In this document: one piece after another, positions 7,952-14,046 of the stretch
Position numbering within the stretch: the stretch's first letter is position 1
Layout: every line of letters begins with the position of its first letter
DNA from: Bordetella parapertussis
Lineage (GTDB): Bacteria; Pseudomonadota; Gammaproteobacteria; Burkholderiales; CAIKXV01
Assembly (NCBI GenBank): GCA_945877995.1
Contig: CAMDXD010000043.1
Location: 1-15,736, forward strand
Direction of reading: 5' to 3'
DNA: 15,736 bases
Program-made: the position numbers and the translations under genes
The notes under the pieces: generated by a model
The model's input: the letters and a program-made list of their open reading frames with translations, nothing else
Database searches by the model: none
Told to the model about the DNA's origin: nothing

Positions 7952-8392
7952 CTAGAGGTAGATGCAGCCCTCGAGCTTCCGGCTGAGGCTGCGCGGGTCT
8001 GCCTTCGTGTAGTCCTTCTCGAAGCAATCGGTGAGCATGCGCTGCAGCGGAGCGCCGAACCGGCGCCTGAGCCGCCCCATGAACTGCGGTGCCGCGCAGA
8101 CGATCAGGCGCTGGTAGTGCTGCTGCTGCCGGCCGGTCTCGAGTGCGTCCTTCAGTTCGCCCGCGAACCGGTCTGCCTCGGCCGACCTGGGGTCGGTGGC
8201 CGGCTGGTACGCGGCGCGCCGGGAGGGGCCGCTTCGACCATGCGCCGAATGGTCGGTGATCAGTTCGGCGAGCTTGGCCCGGCTTCGGGCGTGGGTAAAT
8301 TCGCGGAACTTGCGCAGGCCCTTCTTCGGACCTTCGTTGATGTACAGGCATGCTGCACTTGCATTCGCCACCAGGACCCAGGTCACACTCAT
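7952..8392 (-). CDS. Host-attachment family protein (baeRF-like), small cytoplasmic
   Basis: A 146-residue protein resembling the 'protein required for attachment to host cells' family (Host_attach), which I recall as related to the bacterial archaeo-eukaryotic release-factor-like (baeRF) group. Visible hallmarks are the N-terminal strand TWVLVANASAACLYI (4-18), a middle segment with Arg, His and Gly (HARSRAKLAELITDHSAHGR, 34-53), a helix EADRFAGELKDALE (72-85), RLIVCAAPQFMGRLRRRF (95-112) and a C-terminal segment FEKDYTKADPRSLSRKL. There is no signal peptide, so despite the family name it is probably cytosolic. Biochemical function is not established. The ATG at 8392 is chosen over longer in-frame options because a good GGAGG (8400-8404) sits 7 bases upstream and family homology begins there. 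Confidence 0.82.
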   Translation of the reverse strand: MSVTWVLVANASAACLYINEGPKKGLRKFREFTHARSRAKLAELITDHSAHGRSGPSRRAAYQPATDPRSAEADRFAGELKDALETGRQQQHYQRLIVCAAPQFMGRLRRRFGAPLQRMLTDCFEKDYTKADPRSLSRKLEGCIYL

Positions 8393-8426
8393 CGCGCTAC
8401 CTCCGTTGGTCGACTGCTGCGGAATG

Positions 8427-8456
8427 ATTATGGGCATCGGTTCCAGCAGACCGCAA
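8427..8456 (-). promoter_or_regulatory. Promoter of the host-attachment family gene
   Basis: Read on the minus strand, TTGCGG (8456-8451) and CATAAT (8432-8427) are separated by 18 bases. The -10 is five of six to consensus and the -35 keeps TTG. Transcription would start near 8420, about 28 bases before the ATG, leaving room for the GGAGG site. Confidence 0.45.
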
Positions 8457-8490
8457 ACATTTTCGTGCGGCCCGCGCGATCGGTGTCCGT

Positions 8491-8517
8491 GGCAGGGTAC
8501 GGGTCGTCGACCCTGCC
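8491..8517 (-). terminator. Hairpin terminator behind the ompR-envZ operon
   Basis: GGCAGGGT (8491-8498) and ACCCTGCC (8510-8517) form a perfect 8-base GC-rich inverted repeat with an 11-base loop, beginning three bases after the histidine kinase stop. An alternative pairing GGGTC/GACCC lies inside it. No U-run follows, so it may act as a terminator only with Rho or as an mRNA 3'-end stabiliser. It separates envZ from the downstream small gene. Confidence 0.45.
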
Positions 8518-8520
8518 TGA

Positions 8521-9846
8521 TCATGTTATCGGCAGCTCGACCGTGACCTTTAGCCCGCCGCCTTCGCGGCCCTCGAGCAGGACGCGGCCGCCGTGCAGCC
8601 GAGCGATGCGGTCGACGATCGCCAGCCCCAGCCCCGACCCGGGATCGGTGCGCGCGCTGCCGATGCGCTGGAACGGTTGCAGCATGCGAGTGCGCTGCGC
8701 CTCGGGGATGCCCGGCCCCCGGTCGAGCACGCTGACCTGGACGCTCGATGCGCCGCTGCGTCCGGCACGGACCTCGACCTCGACCTCGCCCTCGCCCTCG
8801 CCCCCGCCGTGGCGAAGTGCATTGTCGATCAGGTTCGACAGCAGGCGCTGGAACGACAGCGGACGCAGGCGGACCTTCGGCATCTCCTCGGCCTGCGCGC
8901 GCACCGGCTGCCCGCGGCGTTCATAGCGTTCAACGACCGCGCGCACCGCCGCGCCGAGGTCGGTGTCGATCGTGGTCTCCTCGTTGCTGCCCTCGCGCAC
9001 GTAGCTGAGGAACTGGTCGATGATGGCGTCCATGTCTGCGATGTCCTGGACCATGCCCGCGTTGAGCGAGGCATCGCCCCCGGACGGCAGCATTTCGATA
9101 CCCAGGCGCAATCGCGCGAGCGGCGTGCGCAGGTCGTGCGAGATCCCGGCCAGCAGCAGCTTGCGGTCCTGGTCGAGCGAGCGGACATCACGCGCCATCT
9201 CGTTGAACGCACGCCCGAGCGCCGCCACTTCCTGGGGGCCCGATTCGGGCAGCGGCGGCGGCAGTTCGCCGCGGCCGATCGCGGCGGCCGCCGGCACCGC
9301 GGCACGCAGCGGTGCCGTGATCCGGCGCACGATGAGATAGGCGCCGATGATCGAGAGCATCAGTACCAGCAGCCCCCAGGCGAACCAGGTCCACGGGAAC
9401 GGGCGCCGTTCACGCGCCGGCGGCAGTTCGACCCAGAACAGGTCCTCGTCGATGCGGAAGCTCACCCACAGTGCGCGCTCGCCGCCTCGGGCATCGTAGA
9501 TGATCGTGTCCTCGCCAAGCCGCCGCCGCAGTTCGGCCACTACATGGCCGATCACCGGGCCGGTGCCGAGCGTGCCCTCGGGCAGGGAATCGTCGCCGGG
9601 ATAGACGCGGATGCCCTCGGACTCGTTCAGTTCGAAGAGCAATGCGCGGCGGCGTTCCGGTCGGGAGCCGATCAGTGCCGCCCGGGTGAGGTTGACCACG
9701 CTCGATACCCGCTCGGCGATCTGCCGCGCGCGCGGCTCTCGCTCGGACAGCGACAGCAGGGCGAACCAGGCCAGCTGCGACAGCACCAGCAGCGGGATCA
9801 GCATCGCGACCGTGCGCCAGAGCAGGCTGCGCGGCCAGGGAATCAT
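8521..9846 (-). CDS. envZ: Sensor histidine kinase, EnvZ/RisS type
   Basis: A 441-residue inner-membrane sensor kinase that would phosphorylate the adjacent OmpR-type regulator. Two membrane segments (about 12-33 and 152-174) flank a roughly 118-residue periplasmic domain. A HAMP region (about 174-228) follows, then the H-box GISHDLRTPLARLRLG with phospho-acceptor His237, N-box NLIDNALRHG (338-347), G1 DRGPGIPE (375-382) and G2 GSGLGLAIV (403-411). The H-box matches E. coli EnvZ almost exactly. In betaproteobacteria the equivalent pair is often called RisA/RisS. The start ATG at 9846 lies 33 bases after the ompR stop; the ribosome site is weak. A run GEGEGEVEVEV (349-359), encoded by a hexanucleotide repeat, follows the N-box and is unusual. 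All catalytic boxes are intact. Confidence 0.93.
   Translation of the reverse strand: MIPWPRSLLWRTVAMLIPLLVLSQLAWFALLSLSEREPRARQIAERVSSVVNLTRAALIGSRPERRRALLFELNESEGIRVYPGDDSLPEGTLGTGPVIGHVVAELRRRLGEDTIIYDARGGERALWVSFRIDEDLFWVELPPARERRPFPWTWFAWGLLVLMLSIIGAYLIVRRITAPLRAAVPAAAAIGRGELPPPLPESGPQEVAALGRAFNEMARDVRSLDQDRKLLLAGISHDLRTPLARLRLGIEMLPSGGDASLNAGMVQDIADMDAIIDQFLSYVREGSNEETTIDTDLGAAVRAVVERYERRGQPVRAQAEEMPKVRLRPLSFQRLLSNLIDNALRHGGGEGEGEVEVEVRAGRSGASSVQVSVLDRGPGIPEAQRTRMLQPFQRIGSARTDPGSGLGLAIVDRIARLHGGRVLLEGREGGGLKVTVELPIT
8771..8806. repeat. Hexanucleotide tandem repeat inside the histidine kinase gene
   Basis: Six consecutive 6-base units read on the plus strand as ACCTCG three times, CCCTCG twice and CCCCCG once. 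On the coding strand they give alternating Gly-Glu and Glu-Val dipeptides after the N-box of the kinase. Any gain or loss of a unit would keep the reading frame. Confidence 0.8.
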
Positions 9847-9879
9847 CGCGGCCCCGACGGGTGCGCCGCGCGCGTGCGG

Positions 9880-10614
9880 TCAGTGGGACGCATCGGGCAC
9901 GAACACGTAGCCAAAGCCCCATACGGTCTGGATATAGCGCGGTTTCGCCGGATCTTCCTCGACGAGCTTGCGCAGGCGCGATACCTGTACGTCGATGCTG
10001 CGGTCGAACGGTTCCAGTTCGCGCCCGCGCGCCAGTTCCATCAGCTTGTCGCGCGACAGCGGCGTGCCCGGGCTGGCGGCGAGCACCTTCAGCAGCGAGA
10101 ATTCGCCGGTGGTCAACGCCACGGATTGTCCGTCGCGCAGCAGGGTCCGGTTGCCGGTGTTCAGCGTGAAGGGGCCGAAGGTCACGTTGCCGGCCTGCGC
10201 ATCAGGCGCGCCCGGGGGTGTCGCCGGGCCGCGCCGGCGCAGTACCGCGTTGATGCGCGCGACCAGTTCGCGTGGGCTGAACGGCTTGGACAGGTAGTCG
10301 TCGGCCCCCAGCTCGAGGCCGACGATGCGGTCGACCTCGTCGCCCTTCGCGGTCAGCATCACGATCGGCAGCGCGGGCGAGGTCGCACGCAGCCGCCGGC
10401 AGATCGACAGGCCGTCCTCGCCGGGCAGCATCAGGTCGAGCACGACGAGATCGATCACGTTGCGTGCGAGCTGCTTGTCCATCGCAGCCCCGTCTGCCGC
10501 CACCAGCACCTGGAAGCCCTGCTCGGTGAGGTAGCGGTTGAGCAGTTCGCGCAGGCGCACGTCGTCGTCTACCACCAGCAGGCGCGTCTTGATTGTCTTG
10601 TCCATGGTGTGCAT
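9880..10614 (-). CDS. ompR: OmpR-family response regulator (OmpR/RisA)
   Basis: A 244-residue DNA-binding response regulator, near-identical in layout to E. coli OmpR. The receiver domain (about 9-130) has the acidic pocket VVDDD (14-18), the phospho-acceptor Asp60 in VVLDLMLPGEDGLSICRRLR, the Thr of MLTAKG and the Lys of SKPFSPREL. The winged-helix domain (about 145-240) has LTTGEFSLLKVL, PLSRDKLMELARGRE, RSIDVQVSRLRKLVEEDP and YIQTVWGFGYVFVPD, the last typical of OmpR. Two in-frame ATGs lie at 10614 and 10605. The first is preferred because GGGTGGGG ends 5 bases before it, but E. coli-like length would fit either. It is first in a two-gene operon with the EnvZ-type kinase and divergent from the Arg-rich secreted protein gene. 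Confidence 0.94.
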   Translation of the reverse strand: MHTMDKTIKTRLLVVDDDVRLRELLNRYLTEQGFQVLVAADGAAMDKQLARNVIDLVVLDLMLPGEDGLSICRRLRATSPALPIVMLTAKGDEVDRIVGLELGADDYLSKPFSPRELVARINAVLRRRGPATPPGAPDAQAGNVTFGPFTLNTGNRTLLRDGQSVALTTGEFSLLKVLAASPGTPLSRDKLMELARGRELEPFDRSIDVQVSRLRKLVEEDPAKPRYIQTVWGFGYVFVPDASH

Positions 10615-10658
10615 CGTAGCCCCACCCGGGGCAGGCGTGTGCGGGCACCGCGCCCTGC

Positions 10659-10706
10659 TTGTAACCGGGTATGACCCCGGTGCAGAGGGCCAACATATTG
10701 TTACAA
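10659..10706. promoter_or_regulatory. Dyad-rich operator region between ompR and the Arg-rich gene
   Basis: Three inverted repeats lie in this AT-richer patch. TTGTAAC (10659-10665) mirrors GTTACAA (10700-10706). ACCGGG (10664-10669) mirrors CCCGGT (10676-10681) with a 6-base spacer. AACATATTGTT (10692-10702) is a palindrome. GTTACA at 10700-10705 matches the core half-site known for OmpR boxes (GTTACANNNN), and the patch lies just upstream of the -35 element of the Arg-rich gene. OmpR binding here, including autoregulation, is an inference. Confidence 0.45.
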
Positions 10707-10723
10707 AGGACCGCTTCCATCGC

Positions 10724-10752
10724 TTGGGTTGCGCCGGCAATCGCTCTACGAT
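10724..10752 (+). promoter_or_regulatory. Promoter of the Arg-rich secreted protein gene
   Basis: TTGGGT (10724-10729) and TACGAT (10747-10752) are separated by exactly 17 bases, a good sigma-70 layout. The predicted start near 10759 is about 23 bases before the ATG. The -35 is four of six and the -10 is five of six to consensus. The OmpR-like half-site ends 17 bases upstream of the -35, a common activator position. Confidence 0.5.
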
Positions 10753-10781
10753 CGGGCCCTTGGCAATCCATCGGGGCAGGC

Positions 10782-11114
10782 ATGATCGATCGGCAGCAGG
10801 CAACACGGGATTTCGGGAGGCGACCGGCGCTGCGCGCGCTGTGCCTGCTGATGCTGCTCGTGCTGCTTGTGCTGTCGCCGCCGGGAGCGGCGTCGGCCCA
10901 GCCGGCAGAGCCGCAAGGCGGGGCGCGCGAACGCGTCGAAGAACGCCGGCAACGACGCGACGACGCTCGCCAGGACCACCGCCGCGACGAATCCCGGGAA
11001 CAGCGCCGCCGCCAGCTCGAGGAACGACGCGACCGGATGACGCCGGAGGAGCGGCGCAGCCTTCGGCGCGACCTGCACGAGGCCGGGCGCGACCTGTATC
11101 GCCAGGATCGCTGA
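10782..11114 (+). CDS. Small secreted arginine-rich protein of unknown function
   Basis: A 110-residue product that I do not recognise. The N-terminus is a clear Sec signal peptide: a basic start, the hydrophobic core ALCLLMLLVLLVLSPPG, and a cleavage site after ASA at about residue 39. The remaining 71 residues contain 23 Arg and no Lys, with many Asp, Glu and Gln, and look like one long charged helix or coiled coil. The tail MTPEERRSLRRDLHEAGRDLYRQ resembles tails of small secreted proteobacterial proteins and, loosely, the MTPEER-type motifs of Spy/CpxP-like periplasmic proteins. The ATG at 10782 is chosen because it begins the signal peptide; GGGGCAGG precedes it. It has its own promoter and is divergent from ompR, so a periplasmic stress role under OmpR control is possible but unproven. 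Confidence 0.72.
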   Translation: MIDRQQATRDFGRRPALRALCLLMLLVLLVLSPPGAASAQPAEPQGGARERVEERRQRRDDARQDHRRDESREQRRRQLEERRDRMTPEERRSLRRDLHEAGRDLYRQDR

Positions 11115-11124
11115 TCTCCTTGCG

Positions 11125-11157
11125 GTGCCCCTTGCTGCGCCTCTTGCGGCGGGGCAC
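11125..11157 (+). terminator. Candidate hairpin behind the Arg-rich gene
   Basis: GTGCCCC (11125-11131) and GGGGCAC (11151-11157) form a perfect 7-base inverted repeat with a 19-base loop, starting 10 bases after the stop codon. No T-tract follows and the loop is long, so terminator function is only a possibility. Confidence 0.3.
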
Positions 11158-11191
11158 GGCGGGTGCGCGCCGGTCGCGGCCGGTGCTCCGG

Positions 11192-11197
11192 TAGAAT
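11192..11197 (+). promoter_or_regulatory. -10 element upstream of tsaB
   Basis: TAGAAT is five of six to the sigma-70 -10 consensus and lies 25 bases upstream of the tsaB ATG. No convincing -35 hexamer is visible in the GC-rich sequence before it. It would drive the tsaB-rimI unit and possibly the glycosylase gene. Confidence 0.4.
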
Positions 11198-11222
11198 CGG
11201 CACTCCGCGCCGGTTGCCCACC

Positions 11223-12011
11223 ATGGTCCTGCTCGCTGTCGACACCACTGCCGGTTGCTGTTCCGTCGCACTGCTGCGTGACGGCCGACTGTGCGCGCGC
11301 AGCGCGGACGCCGGGCAGGGTGCGTCGCCTGCGTCGCCGCCCGCCCATTCGCAGCTACTGCTGCCGATGATCGATGCGCTGCTGGCCGAGGCGGGTACGC
11401 CACTGTCCGCGCTTGACGCGATCGCCTTCGGTGCGGGGCCGGGTTCGTTCACCGGGCTGCGCATCGCCTGCGGCGTCGCCCAGGGCCTCGGCCTGGCCAT
11501 CGACCGGCCGCTGATAGCGGTCGATTCGCTGTCGTCGATCGCATGGGCGAGCGGACAGCCCCAGGTGATCGCCTGCCTGGACGCGCGGATGGGCGAGGTG
11601 TACTGCGCCGCCTACCGGATTCGCCGCATGCAAGCCGGCCCGTACCTGCCCGACGTCCCCGATGCCTCGATCGAGGTGCTGTTCGAGCCCCGGGCCTGCG
11701 CGCCGGACGCAGTCCCGGTTCCACCCGGTGCAGGCTGGGCGGGCGGCGGCAACGGCTTCGCCGCATACGGCGTCGCGCTGCGCCAGCGCCTGCCGACGCT
11801 GGGCGCGATCGACGCCTCGGCGATGCCCGATGCACGCGCGGTGGCGGCGCTGGGGGCGATCGCCTACCGCGCTGGCGCGGCCATGGATGCCGCGCTGGCG
11901 GCGCCGTTCTACGTGCGCGACAAGGTGGCGCTCGACTCGGCCGAGCAGGCCGCGCTGCGCGCCCGGGCCGTGCCGTCGCGTGTCGCGGTGCCGGCTGGGG
12001 GCGTGCGGTGA
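11223..12011 (+). CDS. tsaB: tRNA t6A biosynthesis protein TsaB
   Basis: TsaB (YeaZ) is the non-catalytic scaffold partner of TsaD, working with TsaE to make N6-threonylcarbamoyladenosine at position 37 of ANN-decoding tRNAs. The 262-residue product has an ASKHA-fold start (LLAVDTTAGCCSVALL, 3-18), the conserved HSQLLLP (42-48), GPGSFTGLRIACGVAQGLGLA (72-92) and the DARMGEVYCAAY block (120-131). Length is somewhat above E. coli (231), mainly from Ala/Pro/Gly-rich inserts in the second half. The ATG at 11223 starts exactly at the family N-terminus; upstream extension would not be homologous. It overlaps rimI by 4 bases (GTGA), the familiar tsaB-rimI pairing of proteobacteria. Confidence 0.95.
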   Translation: MVLLAVDTTAGCCSVALLRDGRLCARSADAGQGASPASPPAHSQLLLPMIDALLAEAGTPLSALDAIAFGAGPGSFTGLRIACGVAQGLGLAIDRPLIAVDSLSSIAWASGQPQVIACLDARMGEVYCAAYRIRRMQAGPYLPDVPDASIEVLFEPRACAPDAVPVPPGAGWAGGGNGFAAYGVALRQRLPTLGAIDASAMPDARAVAALGAIAYRAGAAMDAALAAPFYVRDKVALDSAEQAALRARAVPSRVAVPAGGVR

Positions 12012-12469
12012 GTGCGCGCTGGGATGTCCAGCCGGTTGCCCGCCGGATGCTCGTGCAGGACCTGCCCGACGTGGTCTCGATCGAGAACCGCATCTACGAT
12101 TTCCCGTGGACCGAAGGAAACTTCCGCGATGCAATCCGTTCGGGCTACGATGCTGCGGTGGTGGCGTTCGGCGGCCCGCTGGTCGGCTATCGCGTGATGA
12201 TGTTCGGCCCGGGCGAAGCGCACCTGCTGAACCTGTCGATCGCCGCCGACTGGCAGCGCCGCGGTTTCGGGCGGCACCTGCTGGTGGCGTCGATCCATGA
12301 CGCGCGGCGCGCGGATGCGCAGACACTTTTCCTGGAAGTGCGCCCCTCGAATGCTGCCGGGATCTCGCTGTACGAAGGCATCGGTTTCAAGCGGATCGGC
12401 GTGCGCAAGGGCTATTACCCTGCGATCGGTGGCCGCGAGGATGCGTGGGTGATGTCGCTGCCGCTGTGA
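12008..12469 (+). CDS. rimI: Ribosomal protein S18 N-alpha-acetyltransferase RimI
   Basis: RimI is a GNAT-fold enzyme that acetylates the N-terminal alanine of ribosomal protein S18 using acetyl-CoA. The 153-residue product matches E. coli RimI throughout: FPWTEGNF (32-39), NLSIAADWQRRGFGRHLL (75-92) with the acetyl-CoA pyrophosphate loop QRRGFG, LEVRPSNAAGISLYEGIGF with the catalytic pair Glu110 and Tyr122 (12 residues apart, as E. coli Glu103/Tyr115), and the C-terminal YYPAIGGREDAWVMSLPL. The start is GTG at 12008, overlapping the tsaB stop, because this gives the standard family length and no ATG fits. Translation is probably coupled to tsaB. Confidence 0.95.
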   Translation: MSARWDVQPVARRMLVQDLPDVVSIENRIYDFPWTEGNFRDAIRSGYDAAVVAFGGPLVGYRVMMFGPGEAHLLNLSIAADWQRRGFGRHLLVASIHDARRADAQTLFLEVRPSNAAGISLYEGIGFKRIGVRKGYYPAIGGREDAWVMSLPL

Positions 12470-12497
12470 CCGACCTGGACCTGTTCTGCCCTGCACG

Positions 12498-13289
12498 ATG
12501 AGCCGCCGCACCGAAATCCTCGATGAAATGGGCCTGTCGTCGCGCTGGACACTGCGCGAGGGTTTTGCGCGCACCCGGCCAACGGTGGCGCCGGGCACCG
12601 TGACCGGCGGCCCGGCTGCGGCTGACGACGCAGGCAGCCCGGACACGCATGCGGCGCCTGCAGCCGTCGATGCGCAAGGTCGTGCCGCGGCGATCATGCA
12701 GATGGACTGGCCACCACTGGCCGAAGCGGTGGCGGGCTGCACCGCCTGCCCGCTCTCGGCCACGCGCAACTGCACGGTATTCGGCGTCGGCGACCGGAAG
12801 GCGTCCTGGCTGTTCGTCGGCGAGGGTCCTGGCGCCGAAGAGGACGAGCGCGGCGAACCCTTCGTCGGCCAGGCCGGCCGCCTGCTCGACAACATGCTTG
12901 CCGCACTCGGGATGAAGCGCGGCGACGATGTCTACGTCGCCAACATCGTCAAGTGCCGGCCGCCGGGCAACCGCGTGCCCGCGGTGGCCGAAGTCGCGGC
13001 CTGCGAGCCCTACCTGCACCGGCAGATCCAGCTGCTGCAGCCGAAGGTCATCGTCGCGCTCGGCAAGACCGCGGCGGTCACGCTGCTGGGCAAGGAGCAG
13101 TCGATCGCCAGCATGCGCGGCAAGGTGTTCCGCTACCGCGACACGCCGCTGATGGTGACCTACCACCCGGCCTATCTCCTGCGTACCCTTCCGGACAAGA
13201 TAAAGGCGTGGGAAGATCTTTGCTTCATCCGCGAGCGGGTGGTCGAATGGCGCGCCGGCACGGCACAGGACGTCCAGCCGACTGGCTGA
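12498..13289 (+). CDS. Family 4 uracil-DNA glycosylase (4Fe-4S)
   Basis: This enzyme removes uracil from DNA after cytosine deamination, starting base excision repair. The 263-residue product has the four iron-sulphur cysteines Cys81, Cys84, Cys153 and Cys169, with the same spacing (3, 69, 16) I recall for the Archaeoglobus enzyme. It also has the active-site motif GEGPGAEEDERGEPFVGQAG (108-127), VANIVKCRPPGNRVP (147-161), ALGKTAAVTLLG and the second motif HPAYLLR (223-229). The first 70 or so residues are a low-complexity linker preceded by a short conserved-looking segment RRTEILDEMGLSSRW, common in proteobacterial members. The ATG at 12498 is 28 bases after the rimI stop with no evident ribosome site, so coupling to rimI is possible. 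Confidence 0.93.
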   Translation: MSRRTEILDEMGLSSRWTLREGFARTRPTVAPGTVTGGPAAADDAGSPDTHAAPAAVDAQGRAAAIMQMDWPPLAEAVAGCTACPLSATRNCTVFGVGDRKASWLFVGEGPGAEEDERGEPFVGQAGRLLDNMLAALGMKRGDDVYVANIVKCRPPGNRVPAVAEVAACEPYLHRQIQLLQPKVIVALGKTAAVTLLGKEQSIASMRGKVFRYRDTPLMVTYHPAYLLRTLPDKIKAWEDLCFIRERVVEWRAGTAQDVQPTG

Positions 13290-13378
13290 ACCCGACGTCC
13301 GGTCTTGAATGCCGTGGTAGGTTCCCGCATTCCCGGCAACGCCGGTGGTCCATGCCGGCCGCCGGACTGCACACTGAC

Positions 13379-13393
13379 CGGGACACCGTCCCG
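13379..13393 (+). promoter_or_regulatory. Hairpin adjacent to the lemA ribosome site
   Basis: CGGGAC (13379-13384) and GTCCCG (13388-13393) pair around a 3-base loop. The AAGGAG ribosome site (13398-13403) follows 4 bases later, 6 bases before the lemA ATG. It may be the tail of a terminator behind the glycosylase gene or shape translation of lemA; no U-tract is present. The rest of the 120-base gap shows no convincing promoter. Confidence 0.3.
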
Positions 13394-13409
13394 ACCCAAG
13401 GAGCCATCG

Positions 13410-14045
13410 ATGCGCCGACTGCTTTCCATCCTTTCGCTCTGTACCGCGCTGCTGCTCGGCGGCTGCGGCTACAACACGCTGCAGGTGACCGACGAGACGA
13501 TCAAGTCGTCCTGGTCGGAAGTGATCAACCAGTACCAGCGCCGGGCGGACCTGGTGCCGAACCTGGTGGCGACGGTCAAGGGTTTCGCCGAACAGGAGAA
13601 GGACATCCTGATCGGGGTGACCAACGCGCGTGCGCGGGTCGGGTCGCTGCAGGCCACGCCCGAACTGGTGAACGACCCTGCCGCCTTCGCGAAGTTCCAG
13701 GCGGCGCAGGGTGAATTGTCATCGGCACTGTCGAGGCTGCTGGTGGTCACGGAGAACTATCCGCAGCTGAAGTCGGACCAGAACTTCCGCGACCTGCAGG
13801 CGCAGCTCGAAGGGACGGAGAACCGGATCACCGTCGCGCGCAAGCGCTACATCGATTCGGTACAGGCGTACAACGTGACCGTGCGCCAGTTCCCCAGCAA
13901 CATCACCGCCATGGTGTTCGGCTACGGCGTCAAGGCGAACTTCACGGTCGAGAACGAGGCGGCCATCGCGAAGCCGCCGGCGGTGGATTTCGGTGCGCGG
14001 CCGTCCGCGCCTTCCGCTCCGGCTGCACCGGCCCCCGCCAAGTAG
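13410..14045 (+). CDS. lemA: LemA family lipoprotein
   Basis: A 211-residue LemA-family protein, a long helical-bundle protein of unsettled function that is usually membrane-anchored. The N-terminus is a lipoprotein signal with lipobox LLGGC and the lipidated Cys19. The LemA domain follows (about 25-190): SWSEVINQYQRRADLVPNL (34-52), VKGFAEQEKDI, the PELVNDPAAFAKFQAAQGELS region, VTENYPQLKSDQNFRDLQAQ, EGTENRITVARKRYIDSVQAYN and the conserved FPSNITAMVFGY. The C-terminus is an Ala/Pro tail. The ATG at 13410 is chosen over an upstream ATG at 13305 because it starts the signal peptide and has AAGGAG 6 bases upstream. It heads a three-gene unit with two TPM-domain genes, a recurrent proteobacterial arrangement. 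Confidence 0.94.
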   Translation: MRRLLSILSLCTALLLGGCGYNTLQVTDETIKSSWSEVINQYQRRADLVPNLVATVKGFAEQEKDILIGVTNARARVGSLQATPELVNDPAAFAKFQAAQGELSSALSRLLVVTENYPQLKSDQNFRDLQAQLEGTENRITVARKRYIDSVQAYNVTVRQFPSNITAMVFGYGVKANFTVENEAAIAKPPAVDFGARPSAPSAPAAPAPAK

Positions 14046-14046
14046 C

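Noticed and set aside
8393..8524. Longer start giving a 190-residue host-attachment family protein
   Set aside because: The extra 44 residues lie over the promoter and hairpin; a GGAGG site and the family N-terminus mark 8392 as the start.
8593..10674. A 693-codon plus-strand open frame opposite the kinase and regulator
   Set aside because: It is antisense to envZ and ompR, both with full catalytic motifs; its composition is that of a shadow frame.
10615..11403. Extension of the ompR frame upstream to give a 507-residue fusion
   Set aside because: The extra N-terminus crosses a promoter region and two other genes antisense, has no homology, and OmpR length fits the internal ATG.
13306..13334. 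TTGAAT with a 17-base-spaced CATTCC as a lemA promoter
   Set aside because: The -10 match is too poor in GC-rich sequence to support a call.
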